From positions 1-9,333 of the forward strand of contig CANFIV010000029.1 of assembly GCA_947446935.1 (NCBI GenBank): DNA of 9,333 nt. The letters are read 5' to 3'. A program made the translations under genes and the position numbers. This stretch comes from Sphingomonadaceae bacterium (lineage in GTDB: Bacteria; Pseudomonadota; Alphaproteobacteria; Sphingomonadales; Sphingomonadaceae). The notes beneath the pieces were generated by a model. That model was not told where the DNA came from, made no database searches, and saw only the letters and a list, made by a program, of their open reading frames with translations. Positions within the stretch are counted from its first letter, which is position 1. Each line of letters begins with the position of its first letter. Positions 1 to 7,123 of the stretch are shown piece after piece.

Positions 1-230
1 CTTAGGGCACCGTCCAGATCGTTTGCGTTTGTGCAGGCAGGGATGTACGCTTCGACGTCCGAATCCGTCCAAGTGCCGCGCGGGCAGCCAAGCTTCCAAA
101 CGGCCAATGCACTGAACCACAGGCCTCGCTGCAAGGCCTCAACATATGGCCGCAAGGCTTCACTATCGGGTCGCTCCGTATTGTTCCGCGCTGCACGCAT
201 CGTGCGTCGGCGCTGCAAGGGGTACCCGCG
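1..230. other. Non-coding left flank with short repeats and a dyad
   Basis: I see no supportable gene here. The frame entering the next gene is open back to a TAG at 3-5 but has no good start before 231. The stretch carries the 10-mer CGCTGCAAGG twice (127-136 and 211-220), an 11-base near-repeat (131-141 and 152-162, one mismatch), and a perfect dyad, GCACG-CAT-CGTGC, at 193-205. No clear -35/-10 pair is visible. It probably holds the promoter and leader of the gene at 231, but that is inference. Confidence 0.4.
217..222 (+). promoter_or_regulatory. Probable ribosome binding site for the 231 gene
   Basis: AAGGGG lies 8 bases before the ATG at 231. It is the main reason for choosing that start, because the open frame has no better start upstream. 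Confidence 0.5.
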
Positions 231-687
231 ATGAGCACCATTTCGATTAGTGGAACCAACGGCACCAGCGGCGTCTCCGGCGCGACAGCCGGCGCCTCGG
301 GCGGGGATGGTTCGGCCGGCAGCGCAGCGACGGCGGCAACAGCGGATCGGGCAACGGCGGATCGGGCAGCGGCGGTGCGGTCGGGGCGGCCGGCAGCCTG
401 ACCGACCAGATCGTGGCGACGATTGGCCTTGCCGCAGCGGCGATGGACACGACCTCGCAAGGCGTGGTCCACATCGCCGGCAATCCGCTCGCCGCCGATG
501 TCACTGCGATCCTCAGAGCCAATCGCAAAATCAAGACGGCCTTCAACGCCGCCGCTCCGTCCTATTTTCGCGATCACGGAGTTGGGTGCGGGGCACAGCG
601 CGCTGGCGGGACGCTCTGAATCCACGACCGCCACGTTCAACCTGACCGTCGATCACCCACCTGCCGGTCGAGCATCTGTTCCTGTGA
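231..687 (+). pseudogene. Gly/Ser-rich small protein gene, broken by three apparent frameshifts
   Basis: I do not recognise this family. From ATG 231 the frame begins MSTISISGTNGTSGVSG and then stops at 396-398. Coding-like codon use (GC-rich third positions) moves to another frame at about 327-329, as if one base were missing. It continues as a Gly/Ser run, then LTDQIVATIGLAAAAMD, up to about 565. Taking one T from the T4 run at 565-568 continues it as AITELGAG and then TATFNLTVDH. Taking one C from the C3 run at 656-658 gives HLPVEHLFL and a TGA at 685-687. The three corrections give an exact 151-residue reading that ends 21 bases before the convergent adaptor gene. The N-terminal third is low-complexity Gly/Ser; the rest looks like a small globular domain. 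It could be a decayed gene, or an intact gene with homopolymer sequencing errors. A link to the neighbouring secretion system is possible but unproven. Confidence 0.45.
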
Positions 688-708
688 CGGACCGCGGGAG
701 GCCTGCGC

Positions 709-2115
709 CTATTCGCGCAAGGCTTCCTGCGAGACGCGGATCAAGGGCCCGAGAATGTAGTTGAGGATGGTCTGGCTGCCGGACCGGATGGCCACTTCGC
801 CGGTCATGCCCGGAATTACCGGCAGCCCCGGGCCGAAGCTCGCGCGTCCGGCATCGAGCCGCACGCGGTAGAACAGGCCGCCGCGTGGGTCCTGGATCGC
901 ATCGGGCGATACATCGACCACGCGCGCCTCGAGTGAGCCGTAGACGGTGGAATCATAAGCGGAGATCTTGATCCGAGCAGGAAGGCCCGGCCAGATATTG
1001 CCGCGATCCTTGGGTGCGATGCGCGCCTCGATGATGACCTGGCTGGCGGCGGGTACGATCTCGGCAACCGGCTCGCCGCCACGGATCACGCCGCCCACGG
1101 TGCGCACGTTGAGCCGATTGATCACACCGTCGATGGGCGCGCGGATTTCCTCACGGTCCACTCGGTCCTGCACCGCGCCGAACTGCTCGTCGGCTTTGGC
1201 CAACTCGAGCCTGAGCTGCGCGGCTTGGGTGCGGACCTGCTCGATATCGCTTGCCCAGACTTCGCCGCGCCGCGCGGCGGATTCGCCGAGTCCGGCGGAG
1301 GATTGCGGGATCTGATTGGCCACATCGGCAATCCGCGTACGCAGCGATAGCAGCATGGCGCGCTTGTCGAGCACGTCACGCTCTGAAATCGCGTCTTCGG
1401 CATAAGCGCGTTCGAGCTTGGACATCTGGTCCATCGCCAGCCGCTCCTCGCTGCGCAAGTTCTGCAGTCGTGCCTGGAGCGAGCCGACTTCGGCGGACTT
1501 GGCGCGCGCCTGCTCGTTGATCACACCGACCTGGCTCATCCGCTGCGCGCGGCGCGAGGCGAACAGGCCGGCCTCGCTTGCGGCGATATCGGGGGCTTCG
1601 CGGGCAAGGTCGGGCGGCGGAACAAAGCTGCCCGCACCGGAAATCTCGGCATCGAGGCGGGCAAGAATGATTCGTTTGGCCACCAGATCGGTGCGCGCGC
1701 TTTCGATCGCCGCGCCGGTCGAGGCATTGCTGATGCGCATCAACACCTGCCCCTTACGCACGCGCTGGCCTTCCAGAACGAGGATCTCCTTTACGATCCC
1801 GCCCTCCAGATGCTGCACCAACTGGTTCTGGGTCGAGGGCAGCACGCGGCCCACACCGCGCGTGACTTTGTCCACGGTGAACACCGCCATCCACAGCATG
1901 ATCAGGCCGAAAGTCAGCCCCAGCGCTTTCAGCAGGCGCGAGGGGCCGCCGATGGCGAGCCGCGCGCTCCACGGCGTGACCTTGCCGATCGGCTGGCTGG
2001 GCAGCGCGAGCGCCCCGCCCAGAGCGGCTTCCGCCTCGCCGGGGCGCAAGTCTTCGAATAGGCTCGCGCCGCCGAGAGTGACGATGATCGATTGGCGAAG
2101 GCGCGAAAGGCGCAT
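709..2115 (-). CDS. HlyD-family periplasmic adaptor (membrane fusion protein) of a type I secretion system
   Basis: The product (468 residues) should bridge the inner-membrane ABC transporter and the outer-membrane TolC-like channel. A cytoplasmic N-terminus of about 60 residues precedes one membrane segment at about 63-81. A lipoyl-type half motif follows at about 99-127 (VQHLEGGIVKEILVLEGQRV). A long helical region rich in Ala, Glu and Arg spans about 135-315 and corresponds to the coiled-coil hairpin. The second lipoyl half (EEIRAPIDGVINRL) and beta domain come next. The C-terminus matches the HlyD/PrtE signature: PGMTGEVAIRSG, then a hydrophobic stretch ending PLIRVSQEALRE. Length is normal for the family. 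The ATG at 2113-2115 has only a weak purine-rich site upstream. The gene is transcribed divergently from its ABC partner across a 159-base gap, whereas adaptor and ABC genes usually run in one operon. Assignment to the HlyD family is secure; the substrate is unknown. Confidence 0.95.
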   Translation of the reverse strand: MRLSRLRQSIIVTLGGASLFEDLRPGEAEAALGGALALPSQPIGKVTPWSARLAIGGPSRLLKALGLTFGLIMLWMAVFTVDKVTRGVGRVLPSTQNQLVQHLEGGIVKEILVLEGQRVRKGQVLMRISNASTGAAIESARTDLVAKRIILARLDAEISGAGSFVPPPDLAREAPDIAASEAGLFASRRAQRMSQVGVINEQARAKSAEVGSLQARLQNLRSEERLAMDQMSKLERAYAEDAISERDVLDKRAMLLSLRTRIADVANQIPQSSAGLGESAARRGEVWASDIEQVRTQAAQLRLELAKADEQFGAVQDRVDREEIRAPIDGVINRLNVRTVGGVIRGGEPVAEIVPAASQVIIEARIAPKDRGNIWPGLPARIKISAYDSTVYGSLEARVVDVSPDAIQDPRGGLFYRVRLDAGRASFGPGLPVIPGMTGEVAIRSGSQTILNYILGPLIRVSQEALRE

Positions 2116-2274
2116 GGCAGAACCCCGGTGATTGTCAGTGCTGATCCGGATGATCTTTACTATTCATTATCCTTGTTTTGGCTTTCGGAGAGCCTAAGCA
2201 AAATCCCCTAAGTCGCGATTTACCCGGCCTTTTCCATAAAATGGCAACTCCGTCTGGAAAGCGGGGTAAGCGCT
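2116..2274. promoter_or_regulatory. Divergent intergenic region, presumed promoters of both secretion transcripts
   Basis: This 159-base gap separates the start codons of the adaptor (-) and the ABC transporter (+), so it should contain both promoters. It includes an AT-rich patch at 2156-2180, unusual for this window, and a perfect 8-base palindrome, ATCCGGAT, at 2144-2151. A short hairpin lies at 2180-2194 (GGCTTT-CGG-AGAGCC, one G-T pair). I cannot fix a convincing -35/-10 pair on either strand. The ABC start at 2275 has a weak GGGG at 2263-2266 as its binding site. Confidence 0.45.
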
Positions 2275-4521
2275 ATGACATTGAATTCTTCCGAGCGGCA
2301 GGACACGCCACGCCGCAGCTTTTTCCGGGGCAAATCCAGACCTCTTCCCGAAGCAGACGTCCGCATCGCTGTCGATCAGGCCGCGATCACGCCGCTTTCC
2401 GTGCTCGATGCGCTGGGGCTTTTGGCAAAGGCGCACGGCATCCCCGCTGACCCTGCTGCCTTTTCGGCTGCTTTGCCGATGCCGCAAGACGCGCTGGCCG
2501 CGCGGCTTGCGCCGCTGGCGCTGGCGCGTATCGGGATCGAGGCGCATTGGCAGCCGCTGGGCATGCGCCCGCCCGAAACCGCCGATCTGCCGCTGCTCGT
2601 CCCGCTCGCCACCGGCGGTGTTGTGCTGATTACCGGCTGCGCCGATGGCATGGTCCAGTTGCGCGATGCGGCGGGCGAGCAGGCCTGCGCCTTTGCCGCA
2701 CTGCGTCCGCTGCTCGGCGACGAGGTGCTGCACACCGGCCTCGCCGATCCGGTCAACGGCGCGAGCGACAGTCAGGAGCGCGACCTCATCCGCCGCAATC
2801 CCAAGATGTGGCTGCTCGGCGCCTATCTGGGTGAACGCCGCGCGCTGGGGCAGATGCTGCTCGCCAGCGCGCTGCTCAACCTCTGCGCGCTGGCGATCCC
2901 GCTCTACATGCGCGCGATTTACGACCGGGTGGTGCCCAATCTCGCGATCGAGAGCCTCTGGGCGTTGTCGATCGGCGTGGTCATCGTCTTGGTGTTCGAG
3001 CTGCTGCTCAAGAAGGTGAAGTCGCGCTTTGTCGATCGGGTGGCTACCCGCGTCGGCCAGGCGGTGCAGCACCGTGCGGTCGTCGCCGTGCTGCGCGCCC
3101 GCGCGCCCACGCCCGGCATGGGCTTCGGCGCAATGCTGACGGGGCTGCGCGATCTGGAGCAGCTCTCGCTACTCGTGCCGCTCGCCATCGCAACGCTCTG
3201 CGTCGACCTGCCGTTCGTGTTTCTGATGTTCTCGCTGATCGCCGCGATCGGCGGGCTTACCGTGCTGGGGCCAATCGTCGGCGCGCTCGGGCTGCTCGGC
3301 TTCGGCATGGTTACCAATTTCGCGCTCAAGCTTGCCAGTCGGCGCACGAGCAAGCTGGTGCAGGCGCGCAGCGACCTGACGGCGGAGCTCACCAGCGGCT
3401 GGACGACGATCAAGGCCAACCACGCCGAAGGTCTGTTCGAGGGGCGCTGGGACGTGCTTTCCGATCATCTGGCGGTTGGCAACAAACACGTGCGCCACTG
3501 GTCCGAACTGCCCGCATCGGCTTCAGGCCTGCTGGTCCAGCTTGTCACCGTGCTCGTGGTCGTGATCGGCGTGCTCGAGATCAAGGCAGGGGCGATGACC
3601 ACCGGCGCGCTGATTGCGGTCGTGCTGCTGACCGGGCGGGCCATGGTGCCCGTCGCCTCGACCGTCGCGATGTTCGCGCGCGGGTATCAGAGCCTTGCGC
3701 AGTTCAATGCGCTGGCAGGCCTGCTCCAGGCCGAGCCCGAACGCGACGTGTCCGATCCGGCGATCAGCCATGCCCCGGTGCGCGGCGCGATCCACGTTGC
3801 GGGGCTGGGTCACACCTTTGCCGGCAGCGGGGCATCGTGCCTGAACGGGCTGACTTTCGCGGTGCGCGAGGGCGAGCACGTCGCGCTGATCGGCAAATCG
3901 GGTTCGGGCAAATCCACCCTGTTGCAGCTGCTTGCCGGGCTGGTGCCCGCGCAGGATGGGCTCATCACGCTCGATGGCCATGCACTCGACCGGTTCTCGA
4001 TCCCGCAACTGCGCCGCAATGTGATCTACAGTGCGCAGGATGCGATGATCTTCGAAGGCACCGTTTGGCACAACATCCTGCTCGGCATGCCCGAGCCGGC
4101 CGCTGATGTCGTTGAACGCGCGATCCGTTGTTCGGGGCTCGACAGCTTCGTCGCGCGCACCGCCGAGGGCTACATGCGCAGCGTCGGCACACGCGGCTCC
4201 GCGCTTTCGGGCGGCCAGCGTCAATCGCTGCTGCTGGCCCGCGCGCTGGTGCGCAATCCGGCGGTCCTGCTGCTCGACGAGCCGACCGCCTCGCTCGATA
4301 TTGCCAGCGAACAGGCGGTGATCGCGGGTCTGGCCGAGGCCACGCGCGGCAAGACCCTGATCGTGGCGACGCACCGGCTCGCGCTTCTCGAGATCGTCGA
4401 TCGGGTGATCTGGCTGGAAGATGGGCGGATCGTTGCCGACCGGCCCAAAGCCGAAGTGCTTGCCCTGCTCGCCGCCCAGAGCGACCGGCAGACTAGTAGA
4501 ATCCCTAAGGAAGCAGCCTGA
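2275..4521 (+). CDS. Type I secretion ABC transporter with degenerate C39-like domain (HlyB/LapB type)
   Basis: This 748-residue fused permease-ATPase would drive one-step export of an unfolded protein through the adaptor and outer-membrane channel. Residues about 25-155 have the position and pattern of a C39 peptidase-like domain, but the helix that normally carries the catalytic Cys has none (DQAAITPLSVLDAL at 34-47). It should therefore bind substrate rather than cleave a double-glycine leader. Membrane segments fall at about 191-211, 228-246, 300-345 (a pair) and 415-460 (a pair). The ATPase domain from about 500 is complete: Walker A GKSGSGKST at 540-548, Q-loop Gln588, signature LSGGQ at 644-648, Walker B LLLDEP with Asp668 and Glu669, and switch His700. 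Length is typical of HlyB/LapB proteins. It begins the plus-strand cluster containing the MotB-like, MotA-like and PilZ genes. The likely cargo is an RTX or large repeat adhesin, by inference from the inactive peptidase domain. Confidence 0.95.
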   Translation: MTLNSSERQDTPRRSFFRGKSRPLPEADVRIAVDQAAITPLSVLDALGLLAKAHGIPADPAAFSAALPMPQDALAARLAPLALARIGIEAHWQPLGMRPPETADLPLLVPLATGGVVLITGCADGMVQLRDAAGEQACAFAALRPLLGDEVLHTGLADPVNGASDSQERDLIRRNPKMWLLGAYLGERRALGQMLLASALLNLCALAIPLYMRAIYDRVVPNLAIESLWALSIGVVIVLVFELLLKKVKSRFVDRVATRVGQAVQHRAVVAVLRARAPTPGMGFGAMLTGLRDLEQLSLLVPLAIATLCVDLPFVFLMFSLIAAIGGLTVLGPIVGALGLLGFGMVTNFALKLASRRTSKLVQARSDLTAELTSGWTTIKANHAEGLFEGRWDVLSDHLAVGNKHVRHWSELPASASGLLVQLVTVLVVVIGVLEIKAGAMTTGALIAVVLLTGRAMVPVASTVAMFARGYQSLAQFNALAGLLQAEPERDVSDPAISHAPVRGAIHVAGLGHTFAGSGASCLNGLTFAVREGEHVALIGKSGSGKSTLLQLLAGLVPAQDGLITLDGHALDRFSIPQLRRNVIYSAQDAMIFEGTVWHNILLGMPEPAADVVERAIRCSGLDSFVARTAEGYMRSVGTRGSALSGGQRQSLLLARALVRNPAVLLLDEPTASLDIASEQAVIAGLAEATRGKTLIVATHRLALLEIVDRVIWLEDGRIVADRPKAEVLALLAAQSDRQTSRIPKEAA

Positions 4522-4602
4522 TGGCAGCCCCTCCCGGCCCTTAAACACCGTGCTTTATTACAGATTAAGCATGTCGGTGCGCACCCCGCGCCGCCAATTT
4601 CT

Positions 4603-4607
4603 AGGAG
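4603..4607 (+). promoter_or_regulatory. Ribosome binding site of the MotB-like gene
   Basis: AGGAG lies 6 bases before GTG 4614. This site decides the GTG start, because no ATG stands at a suitable distance in that frame. Confidence 0.75.
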
Positions 4608-4613
4608 TATAAC

Positions 4614-5345
4614 GTGGCAGGCGCATCCGCCGATGGTGAAGTCAATCACTGGCCGGCATTCGTGGACGTGCTCACCACCGTGATCATGGTGGTGACATTC
4701 CTGCTCGTGATCATGAGCGCTGCGGTCATGCAGCTCTCGCAGCGCGTGGTCGCCAATTTCAAGCAGCAGATGATCCAGCAACAGAACCAGCACATCGGCA
4801 AGGACGGCAAGCCCGTCCCGCCGGTCGCCTGCGCCCCCGGCGCGGCCCCTATCCTCTCGCCGCGCGATTCCGAGGCCGGCACTTCGGTCTCCGAACTGGG
4901 CGCAGTGCTGCGCTCGCCCACGGTAACCGACGGGGCCGAGCGGCTCTCCATCCGCACGCGCGATACCGCCGATACGCTGCAACTGCAGGTCAAGGCGGTG
5001 GAGCAGGCGGACGACAGCAAGGGCGTCGAGGTCAAGACCGCCGACACGCTCCTCAAGATTTCGTTCGCGCCCAATGCTGCGACTTACGACGAGACCAATT
5101 CGGGCAAAGTCATCGGTTTTGTGAAAGCCAGGACCAAGCCCGGTACCAAGTACGAGATCTGGTCGTTTGCGCCGCAGACGCGCTCGCTTTCCGAAGCGCA
5201 GCGCGTGGCCTTCTACCGCGCCGCGATGACCCGCAACCTCCTGCTGCGCGCGGGGATCGCCCCTACCGATGTCACCACCCAGATTCGGGTGACCGATGCC
5301 GCATCGGCTGATGGGCACATGGTGCGCGTGGTGATCAAGCCATGA
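4614..5345 (+). CDS. MotB/SiiA-like ion-channel subunit with periplasmic OmpA-like domain
   Basis: The product (243 residues) is a single-span inner-membrane protein. A short cytoplasmic N-terminus leads into a membrane helix at about 14-36. This carries the MotB-type pattern WPAFVDVLTTVIMVVTFLL, with Asp18 at the position of the MotB proton-carrying aspartate and Thr21/Thr22 after it. A Gln-rich, probably coiled segment (about 39-60) and a variable linker follow. A C-terminal domain at about 147-228 resembles the OmpA/MotB peptidoglycan-binding fold (LKISFAPNAATY, then SEAQRVAFYRAAMTRNLLLRAGI). The usual GHTD motif is not evident, so peptidoglycan binding is uncertain. The stop overlaps the next start (ATGA, 5342-5345), implying translational coupling with the MotA-like partner. 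Its position beside a type I exporter matches SiiA of Salmonella SPI-4 better than a flagellar stator; no flagellar genes are present. An ExbD/TolR-like role is a less likely alternative, because the OmpA-like domain argues against it. Confidence 0.82.
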   Translation: MAGASADGEVNHWPAFVDVLTTVIMVVTFLLVIMSAAVMQLSQRVVANFKQQMIQQQNQHIGKDGKPVPPVACAPGAAPILSPRDSEAGTSVSELGAVLRSPTVTDGAERLSIRTRDTADTLQLQVKAVEQADDSKGVEVKTADTLLKISFAPNAATYDETNSGKVIGFVKARTKPGTKYEIWSFAPQTRSLSEAQRVAFYRAAMTRNLLLRAGIAPTDVTTQIRVTDAASADGHMVRVVIKP

Positions 5346-7123
5346 ACGCCCACCGCTCCCGCAATGCCTCCGGCCAACCCACCAGCGCACCGCCTGCAAC
5401 TGGATCCACAACCATGGAAAAGAAGCTTCGGTCCGAACTCTTCAAGATGACCGCCATGATGCTGGTCCTGGTCGGGCTCGGCTTTTATGCCTACGATTTC
5501 GTCGTCTCCGGCATCAAGGCGAAGGTGGCGCTCAACCTGTCGATCTTCGCGATCTTCGGGCTGGCGGCGGGCATTGCCTTCCGCAATGTGCTGACGCTGC
5601 GCAACGAAGTCGTCGCGCTTCATGCGCTGCAGGTCGATTATGGCGAGCGCGCCAAGCGTCCGCGCGATCCCTATGCTCGCCCTGCGGTGGTCTTTCGCGA
5701 ACCCGAACTGCTCGGTCAGGGCTACCGCCTGATCGCCGAAGAGCTGGGCAAGCAGGACAACCTCGAGATCGGTGCGGGCACGGTGCAGACGCTGCTCCAC
5801 GATGTCGATCAGCGGATCAACGACCGCAAATCGACCATCCTCTATTTCTCCGGCCTGATGGTGTTCCTCGGGTTGCTCGGCGCGTTCATGGGCCTGATGA
5901 AGACCGTCCACTCGGTGTCCGATCTGATCGGCGCGATGGACGTTTCAGGCAAGGGCGGGACCGACAGCTTCGGCAAGATGATCGAGGGCATGAAGGCCCC
6001 GCTCAACGGCATGTCGGTCGGGTTCAGCTCATCGCTGTTCGGCCTGATGACCTCGATGGTGCTCGGCGCGCTCGAGCGCTGCATGAGCAGCGCCATGAAG
6101 GCGCTCCGCAATGAATTCGAACACTGGCTTTCCAATCTGGCCCAGCTGGAATCGAGCCAGGTCGAAGCCACCAGCCACCCCACGCACGATTTCTCTGCGG
6201 TGCGCAAGGCGCTCCAGGCCGGTACCAGCGAGCTTGCTGAACTGCGCGCCGCGATCATCGGTCTCGCCCAGGGGGCACAAGCGAACCAGGCCGAGATCGC
6301 CGGCCTCACCACCGCCGTGTCCACCTTGTCCGGTGCCATCAACGAGCTCGCCGATCCTCGCCGGATCCTGCGTCCGGTTGCGGATGCCGTGGCCGATCTG
6401 GCGCACAACCAGTCTGACATGCTCGTGCAGTTCCGTGGGATCTACGAGGATGCGGAGGCCGACCGCGCGCATATCCGCGGAACGCTGGCGGCGCTTGGCG
6501 CGCTGCTCGAACGCTCCGCCACGCTTGATGGCGACGAGATCCACCGCCAGCTCGACAACCTGATCACGTTGACCAGCGAGCCAGCGTTCCGCAGCGGGGC
6601 CGAACCGCGCCTGGTCGCCGCTCCGGCACCGACCACCCCCGTGGGTCAGATGCTGGCACGGCTTGGCGCATGGCTGGGTCTGTCTGCACTGGGCCTTTCT
6701 CCGCTCCGGTCGGCGCGGCGCAACCTTTCCGAGGCCCGCGCGCTGCGCCTCGAAGTGCGCGAGGGGCTTGCCGCCAATCGCCGCGCGACGCGCGAACTCG
6801 CCGCGAAGCTCGATCGCCGGATGCAGCGGCTCGCCGTGGCATCGGCCCACAGCCGCGATGCTATTGCCCGGCTCGATGCGCGGGCGCAGCATCAGCAGGC
6901 CGCGATCGAGACCCTGTCCGATGCAATGAACCCAACGGCCGGCGCGCCAGCCGAGGAAGATTCGATCCGGCTCGGCGATGCCCGCACCCAGATGGAGCGC
7001 CTGCGCCGCCAGCTTGGCACCCGTTTCGAGGAAGGCAGTTCGGATTCACGGCCCGATAGCGGGATCACGCAGCCCGAAGCACCTGAAACCCACCTTCCAA
7101 CCAGCCAACGCGGAGCGATGTGA
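5342..7123 (+). CDS. MotA/TolQ/ExbB-like channel subunit with long coiled-coil cytoplasmic tail (SiiB-like)
   Basis: The product (593 residues) has four predicted membrane segments at about 36-56, 62-82, 166-190 and 223-246. The first pair and second pair are separated by a cytoplasmic loop, as in MotA. The last two carry the MotA/TolQ/ExbB pattern: FLGLLGAFMGLMKTV, then APLNGMSVGFSSSLFGLMTSMV. With the MotB-like partner it probably forms a proton-conducting channel. Residues about 250-593 are far longer than the tail of an ordinary MotA. They are rich in Ala, Arg, Glu and Leu heptad-like helices (about 280-415 and 460-545), with a hydrophobic patch at about 437-455 (MLARLGAWLGLSALGLSPL) and an acidic, Pro/Ser-rich end. 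The ATG at 5342 overlaps the upstream stop by 4 bases; Met25 (5414) is an alternative start. The family is confident; the role in energising or gating secretion is inferred from the SiiAB precedent and gene order. Confidence 0.82.
   Translation: MNAHRSRNASGQPTSAPPATGSTTMEKKLRSELFKMTAMMLVLVGLGFYAYDFVVSGIKAKVALNLSIFAIFGLAAGIAFRNVLTLRNEVVALHALQVDYGERAKRPRDPYARPAVVFREPELLGQGYRLIAEELGKQDNLEIGAGTVQTLLHDVDQRINDRKSTILYFSGLMVFLGLLGAFMGLMKTVHSVSDLIGAMDVSGKGGTDSFGKMIEGMKAPLNGMSVGFSSSLFGLMTSMVLGALERCMSSAMKALRNEFEHWLSNLAQLESSQVEATSHPTHDFSAVRKALQAGTSELAELRAAIIGLAQGAQANQAEIAGLTTAVSTLSGAINELADPRRILRPVADAVADLAHNQSDMLVQFRGIYEDAEADRAHIRGTLAALGALLERSATLDGDEIHRQLDNLITLTSEPAFRSGAEPRLVAAPAPTTPVGQMLARLGAWLGLSALGLSPLRSARRNLSEARALRLEVREGLAANRRATRELAAKLDRRMQRLAVASAHSRDAIARLDARAQHQQAAIETLSDAMNPTAGAPAEEDSIRLGDARTQMERLRRQLGTRFEEGSSDSRPDSGITQPEAPETHLPTSQRGAM
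7112..7115 (+). promoter_or_regulatory. Ribosome binding site of the PilZ gene
   Basis: GGAG, inside the last codons of the MotA-like gene, is 7 bases from ATG 7123 but only 4 from GTG 7120. This favours the ATG start. Confidence 0.55.

Noticed and set aside
2..640. Open 212-codon minus-strand frame over the left region
   Set aside because: It lies antisense to the stretch with coding-like codon use, has no recognisable domain and an Arg/Ala/Pro composition typical of GC-rich shadow frames.
3523..4548. Long minus-strand frame (341 codons) opposite the ABC transporter
   Set aside because: Its product is a His/Arg/Gln-rich shadow of the ATPase domain, whose motifs on the plus strand are complete.
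4571..4612. Peptide MSVRTPRRQFLGV resembling a twin-arginine motif
   Set aside because: Only 13 codons with no hydrophobic stretch or following domain; the resemblance is probably chance.
4614..7123. Flagellar stator (motA/motB) genes
   Set aside because: No flagellar genes nearby, the tail of the MotA-like protein is far too long, and both genes sit in a type I secretion cluster, favouring a SiiAB-like role.
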